DNA from: Nyssa sinensis
Taxonomy: Eukaryota > Streptophyta > Magnoliopsida > Cornales > Nyssaceae
DNA length: 64,000 bases
Direction: 5' to 3'
Assembly: GCA_008638375.1 (NCBI GenBank)
Contig: CM018031.1
Coordinates: 64,078,688-64,142,687 of the forward strand
The position numbers and the translations under genes were made by a program. Positions 1-11,405 of this stretch are shown here, in pieces. Below the pieces are notes generated by a model. That model was not told the DNA's origin and ran no database searches. It was given only the letters and a program-made list of their open reading frames with translations. Positions within the stretch are counted from its first letter, which is position 1, and every line of letters starts with the position of its first letter.

Positions 1-1045
1 AATAGTTTGACTTTTTGATATAATATTAGATTACATATTGAATCACAAACCGGACTTGAATAACTTGATTCGTTTTATAGAAACAAATAATAATAAGAAC
101 TGCAATTGTATGAGATATGATGATATTCTACTTTCACTAGGGTTGAGCTGATAAAGGCGGCCATATGGTGATTCTAGATCCAGAGTGCTGCAACGTGTTT
201 AGGTAATTTCACTACTTGTAGTTGCAATTCAACGATTCATTCTTGTAGAGATTATATGTTCTATGGAAAAGGAGTGAAATTGCCTAAAACATGTACTCTA
301 TTTCCCGTGTAGAAAAAAGAGTGTTCTTAAAGAAGTATAACAAAGATGAATAGGGACTTTGGTATGTGGTTTCTAGTTACTAGTTTCTACATGTGAAGGA
401 TTTGGATTATTGATTGAATTCGTATATTGTTAGCATGTGTAAATAAATATTTGACACATTTGAGTTAAACATCACAAGTGAGTGAGAAGCAAAGCAATCT
501 CTATCAATGAAATATCATAAAGAATCCTGTGTTTCTGGTCACTTTGTTGGCTCGCTTTTGGGTGGAAAGAGAATGGCAATTGTTTAAATCATTTTCAGTA
601 ATTCTGAAATCTACCAATCAATTGAAGGGATTCATAACAAGCCCATCAAGTCCTTTTCTTTTGAAACTAAAAATAAAAATCCACACATACAAATTTTGTT
701 CGACTTTGCCTAATTTCCTTCTCTCTTTTTATATTGCGTGGCAGAATAAAAAGCTGAACAATTTTAGTGGCATGAAAAAGTTCCCCCACCCGATAGTGAC
801 ACCTTTTTGCAGCTATAAATTTACCCCCAATCCTTTCACTTCTCTTTCATGTTCTCTCTCACTAGAGCCCTAAAAAAAACCTCATAATCTTCTTCATCTA
901 TCACTTCTGATTTCTCCTAAACCGCCCCGAAGTTCTTGCATTTTAATTTAAGAACTAAGAAGTAAGAACCCAACTCCTCTGTTCTTCCCCTGTTTCTGCT
1001 CTGTAAAACTCTGTTTTCTTTACATCTTATTTCACCAATATCGAT
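1..1045 (+). promoter_or_regulatory. Upstream and 5'UTR region of the FAF-like gene
   Basis: No gene is visible here. A clean TATA box (TATAAAT) lies at 814-820, about 226 bases before the ATG. That places a likely transcription start near 845-850 and a leader of roughly 200 bases. The leader is rich in CT and contains runs of CTCTC and TTCTTC, typical of plant 5'UTRs. The 114-codon open frame at 529-873 crosses the TATA box and has no recognisable features, so I do not call it a gene. Confidence 0.6.
814..820 (+). promoter_or_regulatory. TATA box of the FAF-like gene
   Basis: TATAAAT in the context AGCTATAAATTTACCCCC. It sits on the coding strand at a sensible distance from the 1046 start codon, followed by a pyrimidine-rich leader. 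Confidence 0.65.
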
Positions 1046-1924
1046 ATGTCCTCCAGCGGGTGTCAAGGGTTGCAGTCATGTCTTGAGCCTCGGCTTGTCG
1101 AACCACGAGTTTTGAGGCACAAGTTGGCTCCACCCAAATCGAGCTTTTCCCCTTCCTTTCCACGGTCTCAAAGGCCCTGCATTCTGCAACAAGAAGAACT
1201 GCAAGAGAATTCTCATGGTGGTGAAGAAGAAGAAGAGAACAAAAACAGCAACAGCAACGCCAATGGCTGTAGCGACTTGGGGGCCTGGAGCTTCATACAA
1301 GCTCTCAGCAATACATCTCACAATTCCAAAGAAGTGACTGAGAATGAAGTCTATGTCCACCCTCTTGTAAAGCGCTCTTCTTCAGCGCTAAGCACAAAAA
1401 GCTTAGAAATGTGCACTGAGAGTCTGGGATGCGAAACGGGTAGTGAAATTAGTGAAAGCAACGATGAACTCCCCTTTCTTTCTCCGAAGTTTCATGCAAC
1501 ACAGCGATCGAAGTCTCCAGAATTCTCCAAGAAACTGAATCAAAGCTGTAGTTTTCCGCCTCCCCTGAGTTCGATCAACGGCTCCGATGGCGTTCAGGTA
1601 AGGCCTCATCGCGAAGGCGGCCGGTTAGTTATAAAAGCTGTCTCTGTTTCTTCTTCCCCAACTTACTTTCAAGTCCACCGTGCCGACGGCAGGCTTAAGC
1701 TTGCTTTGTTTAAGGACTCTTCTCTGAATTTTGACAATGAAAATGTTGATGAACCTGAAGATGATGATGAAGCAGCAGATGATCACGATCATGGCGATTA
1801 TAAGGGGAATGTTGGGTGTGAAATTGGGATCGGAGAAATTCAAAGGCCAGGAAGGTGCAAGGAAAGTGAGGGAGGGAACAAAGCGATGTCAAATTGGGAG
1901 CCATTTTGGGTGGCGATTTCTTAA
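1046..1924 (+). CDS. FAF-like: FANTASTIC FOUR (FAF)-like protein, single exon
   Basis: A 292-residue intronless gene. The diagnostic FAF domain is at about residues 168-222: a SFPPPLSSI box, then VQVRPHREGGRLVIKAV, then YFQVHRADGRLKLAL. A second conserved patch is at about 116-133 (TKSLEMCTESLGCETGSE). Acidic low-complexity stretches lie at about 59-66 (EEEEEE-type) and 236-250 (EPEDDDEAADD), as is usual in this plant-specific family. In Arabidopsis the FAF proteins act in the shoot meristem, where they repress WUSCHEL and so limit meristem size; that role is carried over from the family, not shown here. The ATG follows a TATA box and CT-rich leader, and no upstream in-frame start extends the conserved region. 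Single-exon structure and length fit FAF1-4 rather than the longer FAF-like chloroplastic group. The family is clear; which of FAF1-4 it matches best is not. Confidence 0.9.
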   Translation: MSSSGCQGLQSCLEPRLVEPRVLRHKLAPPKSSFSPSFPRSQRPCILQQEELQENSHGGEEEEENKNSNSNANGCSDLGAWSFIQALSNTSHNSKEVTENEVYVHPLVKRSSSALSTKSLEMCTESLGCETGSEISESNDELPFLSPKFHATQRSKSPEFSKKLNQSCSFPPPLSSINGSDGVQVRPHREGGRLVIKAVSVSSSPTYFQVHRADGRLKLALFKDSSLNFDNENVDEPEDDDEAADDHDHGDYKGNVGCEIGIGEIQRPGRCKESEGGNKAMSNWEPFWVAIS

Positions 1925-2927
1925 AACCTCTCTGTAGTAGCTTTGGAAGTTGACAGTTAGAGGCCATGGGAGAGCTCTCTTTTTCTCTCTCTAAAAAAAT
2001 TCTTCACTATTTTGTATGTTTTCATTTTCCTTGATTTTCGCAAATGGTAGTTATTATGGTTATTGGACTCTTTGTTATCGATTATCTTATGAAGTTATTC
2101 TATTGCCAAGGTACCCTTGTACATGTACTCACATGCCACACATATATACATATATCTTATTCCATTCTCAGTAACTTTGCCCTTTCCACAATATTACAAT
2201 CAGTCCAGCACTAGCAAATTTCTAGTACAAAATAATAACTGAGGTCTTCTTCATTCCATTTGTAGTTAGCATGACACTCATCCGTACCATGTGTTCAGCA
2301 ATGTTACATAATTATTTACTTAAAAACTAGAAATGTGAACTATCTATTATCTTCATCACATATTCAACATCTATTTAAATGCACGTAGAATTAATCTATA
2401 TTCAATCATCTTGGTAGTATTAACTGTTCGTTGGACAGTCAAGTTTCATGAAGACGGTACCAATTCTTGATAGAACGAATAAGCAAATTTTATGAGAAAA
2501 ATCGTTAATTATCATCTCGGTACTATTATAATGTGTATCGATACCTTTAAACGTAATTAGGTACCATAATATAATTATAATTAAGTACTATACTAAATAT
2601 CGTTTGAATATCATTTAATGCAAGTTTGTATACTTAAAATTGTTCATCGATGCTAATTGTTTTGAATTATTTTATTTGTTGTAGATATTGTTTTAATAAT
2701 CGATAAGAAAATAAAGTAATCCGATACTTCAAAACAACCTATGTATGAACAAAATCACCTACTAACTTTTTTTTAAAAAAAGAATATCAATTATTACGTG
2801 AAGAATATTATTACTTTTAAAAACTTTACACATGTCAGCACGTGATTTATTAGATATTTTAATAAAAAAGTATGCATCATACTTGCAAACCGCTTGAATG
2901 TATCGTAGAATATCTTATAAATTTTTT

Positions 2928-2941
2928 ACGTCAGCTGACGT
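2928..2941. promoter_or_regulatory. 14-bp perfect palindrome with two ACGT/TGACG cores
   Basis: ACGTCAGCTGACGT is its own reverse complement. It contains two inverted TGACG half-sites, which plant bZIP (TGA-type) factors bind. No gene starts nearby, so function is only a possibility. Confidence 0.35.
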
Positions 2942-2944
2942 GAA

Positions 2945-3003
2945 GAGCAATCAATGTGATGAAGTGATGAGCAATCAATGCGAGAAAGTGATGACCAATT
3001 AAT
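2945..3003. repeat. 24-bp tandem repeat, about 2.5 copies
   Basis: A unit beginning GAGCAATCAATG and ending AAGTGAT occurs at 2945-2968 and 2969-2992, with a partial third copy from 2993 (GACCAATTAATG). Confidence 0.6.
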
Positions 3004-3044
3004 GTTAAGTCTATCACATTACTGATATTTAAATGTGATATTTA

Positions 3045-3237
3045 CTTCCTCCGTCCTTATTTTATTTTGAAATATCTTAATATTTTTAACTTATTAATTT
3101 TAAAATTATTTTTTATTATGAACATGAATTTATTATTAAAAAAGAGTAATATAAAAATTTAAATAATTTTAAAATAATAAAATAATATTTCTTAAAAAAT
3201 TAAAAATTTTAAAAGAATTTTTTATTTTGAGACAGAG
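3045..3237. mobile_element. Stowaway-like MITE (~193 bp)
   Basis: The left end reads TA-CTTCCTCCGTCCTTATTTTA. The right end, read in reverse complement, is TA-CTCTGTCTCAAAATAAAAA. Both match the Stowaway terminal consensus CTCCCTCCGTCCC followed by A/T. TA dinucleotides flank the element (3043-3044 and 3238-3239), as expected for Tc1/mariner-driven insertion. The interior is AT-rich, non-coding and can fold back. The termini have diverged, so it is an old copy. Confidence 0.6.
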
Positions 3238-3616
3238 TATAAATTTTACATAATAGTAATAAAATTTTGAGAATATCAGGAGTAGGTCCGACGAGAGCAA
3301 CATGCCCCGACGTCACGGGCAGGTGAAGCACCGTGAATCCATGTGCAAGCGAGCTCCCTTTTTAAGATTCTAACATGTTATCGACAATCTGCACAGACAA
3401 GGCCCTCCATTTTCCCTGATTTACAAAATCTTATTCAGAAATTACAAAACAACCACCAATAGGGTTAAGAAGGTCATTTGGAAGGGTTGTTTTGCGAAAA
3501 AAATAAATTAGGGGTGATAGTAGATGGAAAATGGATGGATGGGCCAGGTGAGGAAAGTGGGTAACATTCCCTTAAAAGAGGAGGGCAGTGTCCTAGCGTG
3601 GAGTTGGGTCTTCCAT

Positions 3617-3976
3617 ACATTAAGGTATCTTGTGAGGAAAAAGGACAGAGATGGGATAAGTAGTGTCAACATACATATACATCATTATGTCTTACAACAT
3701 GTGCTTTCAGTAACCTCACTGCCTCTGGTCCATTTTACCACATCTTCTCTCACCATATCACAACACGAGTCAGCAAAATCTTATTGCCACGTACATTAAG
3801 GTTTCTTGTGAGGTAAAAGGGCAGAGATGGGAAGATGGGATAAGTACTGTCAACATACATGTACATCGTTATCTTCTTACAACATGTGCTTTCAGTACCC
3901 TCACTGCCTCTGGTCCATTTTACCACATCCTCTCTCACCATATCACCACACAAGTCAGCAAAATCTTATTGCCAAG
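3617..3976. repeat. Tandem duplication, unit ~176-185 bp
   Basis: Copy 1 (3617-3792) and copy 2 (3793-3976) share ACATTAAGG, then CTTGTGAGG, GTCAACATACAT, ACAACATGTGCTTTCAGTA, CTCACTGCCTCTGGTCC, and end in CAGCAAAATCTTATTGCCA. They are roughly 90% alike by eye. Open frames on both strands follow from the duplication and show no protein features. Confidence 0.85.
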
Positions 3977-3988
3977 TCACCATGTCCC

Positions 3989-4022
3989 CCCCCCCCCCAA
4001 TTTCATTTTCTTTCTCTAGCTA

Positions 4023-4070
<48 letters not shown>
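3989..4070. repeat. Poly-C run and (TG)n(TA)n microsatellite
   Basis: A run of about ten C at ~3989-3998 is followed by a compound (GT)n-(AT)n microsatellite at ~4025-4069. Slippage there is expected. Confidence 0.8.
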
Positions 4071-4071
<1 letters not shown>

Positions 4072-4083
4072 TTCAACAAATAA

Positions 4084-5279
4084 CATCGCAAGTTTAATTG
4101 TATGTGGCAAATTTTATTGGTTCAATGCATATGGTACCTTGTCCATGTTTTAATCTTAACTATTTTGGGTGAGGACTAAATGCTTGTAACAAAATAATGA
4201 TACTGAGTAATTATCTTATGAGACCGTTACACTATATCATTATGTGATGATATTTTTACAAAATATCATTTTTTTAAAAAAAGAAAAAAATTTACTTTTA
4301 AAAAATATAAAAAAAACTAACATTTTATGAGAAATTATCGCAAAATAACATAGTGTGACAATTTCACCAAATAATTTCTCTAGTAATACTAGTTGTGCAT
4401 GAAACCTTCTTTGATGTTTCTGAGGACATTGTAACGTTAATATCATTTATCTCCCTTTTTTCAAAGAGTAATGGAGGATATGAGATGATATTCATTGGTG
4501 CCGGGTGCAATGCACTCAAGCCAATGAATGTGTTACAAGTCAATAAAATTGTCAGTATGACTCACACATTTTATTGATGTGTCGTATATTTATTGGATTG
4601 GATGTATTGCATCGGAATCAATGAATAACTTTTCAATTTAAAATAGGTAGGACTCCACTATAATAACTGCATGTGAAAGAAAAAAAATAGTAATATGTTA
4701 TGTTTAAAGGTAATTCTATTAGTAAGTTTGAGTGCCTATAGAGATATCGTGTTTTAACTCATAAATGACTTAAAAATGAGTGATAAAGTGATTAAAATAA
4801 ATAAAAACTTAATTTTTAAGTCATCCAAGTATTAAAACATCTATACACTCAAGTTTACTGTAGCATTATTCTATGTTTAATATTTTCCTATTTAGAAAAA
4901 ACTTATAACTATCAGTTTGTGAGATCAGCTATAATAAATGCAAGTATATGAGCTCATAACATTGAGTGAAAAAACTATTACGTATATATATTGATTACCT
5001 TAAAAAATAATTGCTTCAATATAATGACACAATGATATGAATACAAGAAAGATGTTTTATTCAAGTGATAAAAATATGAGTTTGATTTCTTATTTTTCAT
5101 TACCTGTATAAAAAAACAAAAAAGGCCACATGATAGAATGTCTAAGCATTTTTATGTTTTTAATGAAATGGGTAAAGTTAACCTTAAAAGGGTCTTTCTG
5201 TGATTCATATCAACATATGTTATGATAGTGAAAGAAAAGACTGAAAATATACAAGGCCATTAATGATGTGCGTGTGTGA

Positions 5280-5334
<55 letters not shown>

Positions 5335-6240
5335 TAACCTATTAACCTCGAGCTAGTGTTGGAAGGATTTTAATTGAAATTTGACAAACAAAATGTACCT
5401 CCACCAATCATGGCATAATTGTTTCATTACATCACATATCATTATAGTTATAATTACCCTTGTCTCTTGGAACAAAGATTGGTAATAATTTTCCACTTTT
5501 CTTTATTCTCATGTCTATCGCCAATTACGCTAAGTCTAATTTTTTAGAAAGGGTCATGTGTTGTTCTTTTACTATTGGAAGAATGTGAGTAATTTATTTC
5601 TCTTTCAATTATTATAGATGAATTGATTTGAAAAACGTGTTATTATTTGAAAAATCTTGAGTTCAATTTATAACAGTTATAATTATAATTGATGAGATTT
5701 TTAGATTACCATTTGAAGAAGAATAATACTAGTCTTACCTTTATATTTTATCAAAATTGTATACTTTCATGAGTTGGCAGTATTGTATTGGTTGAATATC
5801 ACATAATGTCATATTATGATATGATATCCAGCCAATACAAAACTGTCAACTCAGTGAATATAAATACTTTTAGTAAATTTTTAAGTAAGTCAAACATTTT
5901 TATAATTAAATAAGTAATGCACATTCTTTCTCTATTGGTTATTATCAATCATGATTGACCTCAAATCCTCTTGGGAATCTTCGATTTGCAATGGGTCAGA
6001 TGACAAAATGTAATGGAATCATTTCGTCTTGCCTGCTCTATTCTCTATAGTGCGCACTCGACAATCATCTTGTTAGAGAAATTAACGGCCTTACCAAAAT
6101 CCTTAAATAATGGCTTTGACGAATTAATGCATGGTTTCATTCATTTTAGCCTCGTCTTTTTTTTTTTTCACCTTTTTTCTTTTTATAATAATGTTATCAT
6201 AAACTTGAATGCATATGAAATATGATATTTTAACTTCCAT
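4084..6240. other. Intergenic, AT-rich
   Basis: No coding signal or recognisable element. A compound (TA)n(GA)n microsatellite lies at ~5279-5334. Short open frames here (for example 4395-4577 and 6013-6225) are lone and featureless. Confidence 0.5.
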
Positions 6241-6405
6241 GTCTTGCCTTTCATGACCCACTTTTTTCATAATAATGTTACCACCGATGAATTCTTCGAA
6301 GACGGAGTTTCGAAACCAATTCCTCCATTAATCAAATTCACACTCATACACCAACGGTCAAAAAATTTAATACCAAGATCGAAAATCTTAACTTTGATAC
6401 CAATT

Positions 6406-6828
6406 GTTGTGCAAATTAAAGCAATCAAATAAACAATAAATCGATTTCAAACGATCAAAAACAAAACAAAACAAAACAAGCAGAGAAGACACAAGATTTA
6501 TGTGGTTCGACAAGATACTTACGTCTACGAGTAACGATGATTATTTCATTATGTATCAAAGAGATTACAAAGAGCCAAAACTTCCAAAACTCGAAACTTC
6601 TTATTCCCCAACGACGACTCTCATATCTCCTTCAAAACCCTCAAAGATAATACCCTTATATAAGTGGGTTACAACATAAGAAAAAATGGGCCCAAAAATA
6701 AAAGTGGATCAAAAAAATTTCTCGAGGGCTCTGGCCCTAGATACTCACACATTGCCCATTTTTCAGATTATCTCGGGTCACAAATGGGTTATCAAAAATT
6801 CGAGTGAATTCATGACAACTATCTAACA
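6406..6828 (-). mobile_element. Copia-like LTR with adjoining primer-binding site (5' LTR of a truncated element)
   Basis: A 423-bp stretch with TG...CA ends: TGTTGTGCAAATT at the left and CTATCTAACA at the right on the plus strand. Read on the minus strand, the LTR ends ...GCACAACA. It is followed directly by ATTGGTATCAAAG (6393-6405), close to the usual initiator-methionine tRNA primer site TGGTATCAGAGC. The minus strand contains the TACTCGTAGACGTAAGTA...CGAACCACATAAATC stretch and TG-rich tail common in plant Ty1/copia LTRs. So this is a 5' LTR on the minus strand. The interior should run leftward from 6392, but no gag-pol remains and no second LTR was found, so the element is truncated. 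No target-site duplication can be tested. Confidence 0.6.
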
Positions 6829-8083
6829 GATGGGACATCCATTTGTTTCCTTTCAACTAATCGGAGAGTAAGTATTTTTAAAGTACCATGATCCTAACGA
6901 TTAGATTTAATATCACATATGTAAGATTATACTCCAGATCCACACGTGGCTTATCGTGTCACTGTTGAGAACATTCCTAATGGGAGACATGCTAAACTTT
7001 TGTGGGATGATGGTCCAACATTGTTATCAGTAATAATAAAGAAACAAATATATCCGTAAGTTTCTCTTACAACTAATGTGTTAAAATAAATTTTATATAT
7101 TTTTTTTTTTGTATTTTTGTTAAAAAAATTCTTAAATTCTAATACTTGTACTTCATCTTTAACTGTAATTGCTAGATTTGTCACTGCCATAATATGAAGG
7201 TCGATCAATAGCTCTCTAATTTAACGCTCCCTCCAAAAACAGCTTATGATCTTTTTTCACTCCTACTTTTTATATACAGTATTTTCTATTTGCCAATAAT
7301 TTTCAAATCATCCGAAGGTTATTTCATTCCACGAATAAAATTTTAAAATCTACGTCTTTTTGCTCATCTAGTATTCATTCTCTCACTAAATTGAGACTCA
7401 TCATCATAGATTAACTAACGGATCCCACCTCATATAAAATGATAGACAAATAGATGGTCACAGAGAAATGAGCAGTATGAAATTTCTCAAAATGGTCCAT
7501 CTTCTTAGTAATACTAATGTATACACACACACACACACACATATATATATGTAAGTACCTACATGTGTGTTTATATATATATATATATACAAGACATTAT
7601 TCAAAAGAATCTTACCCAAACCACACTGGTCCCCCACTCCCAAAAGTCCCTCAAATTCTACTTAGCTATATATTTATGATATTTATTACATGTAGGGCCC
7701 ATTCAATATACTCAATTGGCTTCATTAACATTTGGCATATATCACAAGAACGTCACTATGCATGCAAGTTATCATTATATTCATTGAGTTGGCCCCCACC
7801 AAGAAAAAGAAAGATTCACGAGTTCATCCCTGCACTTTCTTGCATAGGTACTGTAATTAACAGACATCTTCATGCCTTTAACAATTCCAGAAATCTATCT
7901 GAAGGAAAATTAGTGGAACTTGAGACAACTTTTTTATTGATTGCTGATGATCAGAAATGAGCTCAACTACTAGTGATGAGTTTTTCAACAAAATAAAAGC
8001 AATATCTATATGCATCCAACTACAAATTAGTGAAACGCCCCAGTTGATGCTGGAGATAAAATAATTGACATTCTAAATGTGGC

Positions 8084-8114
<31 letters not shown>

Positions 8115-8634
8115 TATGCTTATGCAGTTTATATGATTGACATTTTATTGTTGAACATGAGGTTTTCTTTAAATCTTTGGGTCGGAATATATAAGCTGGA
8201 AGGTGGCATATTCCTGTGGTCTAATGACCTAATATACAATGCATTCGTGTTGCATTTTCTCACCATTAAACTGTTAAAGAAAGGAACATGCAATAACCAT
8301 AACATGGCGTGGTTGCGGGTCAATCATTCCTTTCTTTTTTTTAATCGAGAATTCTTGAATGAGACAGACACATCATGTATCAATGCGTTATTATAATAAT
8401 ATCATATCATATCATGTGTGATATATCTTATCTTTTTTATTAAAACGTAACACTTATAAAAGAAGGTTATTATAAAGATATATTGTCACGTGATATTCTA
8501 AATCAACTAAGAAACATCTCTCCGTACAAGAAGCTAACAAGGTGCTAAATGGTATACTATGAAAAAAAGTATGAGCCATGAACTACCAATTGGTGGATAA
8601 AAGAAGAAGAAAATTGAAAGCTAGTTTTTGTTGG
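6829..8634. other. Intergenic with microsatellites
   Basis: AT-rich DNA without a supported gene. It holds a (CA)n/(TA)n tract at ~7522-7590 and a (TA)n tract at ~8086-8114. The 147-codon frame at 7517-7960 begins inside the microsatellite and lacks any protein signature. The left edge of the large repeat is at about 8635. Confidence 0.5.
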
Positions 8635-9066
8635 GTCTATCCATGTCATCACCAGTACTAACTAAAGGTCCAATCTATGCCACACTAAAAAACAACACTA
8701 TTATGTCCACCCAAACTTGGACATACAGCAACAAAAACACACACACACACACACACACGTTACCCTAAAATGGATAATTATAAAAAGGACAATGTTTGAC
8801 AACATTAAGTAAGAAAAATTTCTTTTTATTTGTATATATGTCATAATTATAATTTGTCGTATATATAATGCACATGTATTTTTTAATTTTTAATTTTTTA
8901 ATTAAAATTTAATAGTCACATTTTATACATGTGATTGTATATGTAATACATAGTTTAGCTTGGATCGATCCCTTCTCGATCTCTATCTGTGTCTGCGTTT
9001 GATAGCTAACGTTTTTAAATTGTTCATGTGTGGATAGCATGGCAATGCTGATTACACCAAGAAAGC

Positions 9067-9258
9067 CTAGTCGATCGGCCTCATCGTGCCAGCACCACAA
9101 TTGTATTTTTTGTGGTCTATTCCACCACACACGTTGCCCACTGCGCCTACGTGTTCGACTTCATTGCTCTCCATATATATCTCATGGAACCCAGCTGCCC
9201 TCATTGCTTTTTGCATTGCATCGATCCCTCCATGCGGGAAAAAAAAGTGCAGTGCCAA
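9067..9258 (-). other. Conserved short reading frame in b1 of copies A and C (possible exon remnant)
   Basis: The minus strand encodes about 60 residues (GGIDAMQKAMRAAGFHE..., then YMES.EVEHVG). The matching stretch in copy C (~30740-30920, minus) has the same frame open with a few substitutions. Base composition is more GC-rich than the surroundings. I do not recognise the family. There is no start signal, splice context or second exon I could defend. It may be a fragment of an old gene or coincidence; the plus strand is also open in both copies (9030-9263 and 30704-30928). Confidence 0.25.
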
Positions 9259-9565
9259 GGTAATATAAAAAAAAACTTAATGAGTATACAAATCATTTTT
9301 AAACATGTAATAATAATGATATATTGATGATGCTTTAATTTAAAATATATTTTAAATGTCAAAAATTAATTTATACTACTACAAAAAAATTTCAAGCTAC
9401 CTCACGTACATTGGACTTTATAATAATGAATCTCATAATCTTATATCTAGGGAGAGTGAAAAAAATAAAGTGAGAAAATTAGTTATGTATAATATTATTC
9501 ATTTATATTAGTTTGTTTGTTGGCTTCAAATTAAATGAAGCCAATTTAAATAACAAATGTCTCGT

Positions 9566-9576
9566 GTGTGTGTGTG

Positions 9577-9620
<44 letters not shown>
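9566..9620. repeat. (GT)n(AT)n microsatellite, shared with copy C at ~31241-31292
   Basis: A compound dinucleotide tract preceded by AACAAATGTCTCGTGTG and followed by TTTTAATTGATTGGTCA in both copies. It therefore predates the duplication and differs only in length. Confidence 0.8.
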
Positions 9621-9624
<4 letters not shown>

Positions 9625-9724
9625 AATTGATTGGTCAGGAATATCATGGATCAGTTTATACGCACCAAAATAAGTTTTCATTTTCGTGACAGTTAGACCT
9701 ATCTTTTAAACTTTAGCTGTCACA

Positions 9725-9815
9725 TAATCGGCACAGATAAAACTTGAACTTCAGACACTTGAATTTTATTATTAACGTTTTATTGCTTGACCACTTTCCC
9801 GGGTGGTGTCTCGTA
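9725..9815 (-). repeat. SINE-like, tRNA-derived head (copy A)
   Basis: This aligns with the better-preserved head at 31395-31487 in copy C. On the minus strand it keeps the ACACCACC start and the A-box and B-box spacing, but the A box has decayed to TGGTCAAGCAA. Confidence 0.35.
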
Positions 9816-11405
9816 TATTGTTTTTACTTACAATTCTCAAAATTTACATCCCAAATGATGTGTTACTAATGTAATAGAATTACAATAATTACTTGATCTA
9901 AAATATTCCCAATAATCCAGAGCCATATAAATATCATATCATTTGGGATATAAATTTGGAAAGCACAACTTTTAGTTTATTTTTTATTTTTTGGTTCATC
10001 ACCTAGTGGGTTAAGAGTGTCATTGAAATTAACGAAAAAATGATTTTTTTTTTTTGAATTTGAGAAAAAAAAAACTTTGATGATTTCAGGTAGAGAATTC
10101 CATTAAATTTTTTACTTTAAATTTCTAAGAAAATAATTAAGTATTGCATAAAAAAAGCCAAAAGTATTAATATCCCAAGTCCTTACTAGGCTTGCAATTA
10201 ATAAAACAGTAATTATTTTCACAAAGTTTTAAACTATTGTGAAACATTAAAATTAATTATTTACATTATGTGTAAAAAAAAATTGATATTAATATTAAAA
10301 ATAAGAGTAATGCTAGATATACCGAATTGATTTATCAGATTAGTTCATCAGATGACATCATCCATCATAATTCTTCTTTAAAATTTTGATGCGGAATGAA
10401 AATGTGGAAGGAGAATTGAATATGTCAAATTCCTTATAAAACAAGTAACATGGAAACTCTTGAAACAACTTTTTATATTTTTAGGGTACTAAATCTTTCC
10501 TACATCAAATTTAAATAAAAAGACCAACACATTTATTAATTACAAACAAATCATAGACACATTATTATTCGATAAACCAAATTGATATACCAAACCGGTG
10601 TACCAATCATTTTCCTAAAAATAATTGTCAAAGTCCGTCCTTGTCTTTTTTCTCTCTCCTTCCTATAAGTTGCTACATTTTCATTTATTAATTACAAATA
10701 AATCATAGACACATTATTTGGTAAATTAAACCGGTGTATCTATCATTTTCCTAAAAATAATTGTCAAAGTCCATCCTTGTCCTTTTTTTCTCTCCTTCCT
10801 ATAAGTTGCTACATTTTCATTTATTAATAACAAATAAATCACAAACACATTATTTGATAAATTAAACCAGTATATAAAACCAGTGTATCTATCATTTTCC
10901 TAAAAATAATTGTCAAAGTCCATCCAAATGGCCTTAATGAAGTATGAAAATATAGCAATGTATAGGAAGGAGAGACAAAAAAGACAAGGATCGTAAGCCA
11001 GCCATTGAAGGGCCCATGAAAATGGTGGCTTTCAACCAAGGCCACCAGAGTCTCTGATGCTTATCTTTTCAGCATGAATTCTTGGTGGTAGTTCTGAAGA
11101 GAAGGAATAGTATTTCTACGGATTGGGGGGGTGGGGAGGCGGAGTTGATACCCTTGCCAGGGGACAAGCAAACGATTTAGTCAAAATTTTGTTACTGTTA
11201 TAGGCCCATGCATGTCGTGTGTGTGTGTGTGAGAGAGAGACTTATGTTATCATCATTCATAAATGACAAAAGTCAAAATTTTGTTAATGTTATAGGCCCA
11301 TGCATGTCGCGCGTGTGTGTGTGTGAGAGAGAGAGAGACTTATGTTATCATTCATAAATGACAAAAGCGCAAGGATAATAGGAGATACTTTTTAACTATA
11401 ACCGT

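Larger units (their letters stand above)
1925..3042. other. Intergenic, FAF 3' flank
   Basis: The 3'UTR starts after the TAA at 1922-1924, with a CT-rich stretch near 1976-1996. No canonical AATAAA is seen in the first 200 bases. The rest is AT-rich with no coding signal. It holds a 14-bp palindrome (2928-2941) and a short tandem repeat (2945-3003), listed separately. Confidence 0.5.

Noticed and set aside
529..873. 114-codon plus-strand open frame upstream of FAF
   Set aside because: It spans the TATA box and untranslated leader, has no motif, and its composition is that of promoter DNA.
7517..7960. 147-codon frame
   Set aside because: The first third is translated microsatellite and the rest has no conserved features.
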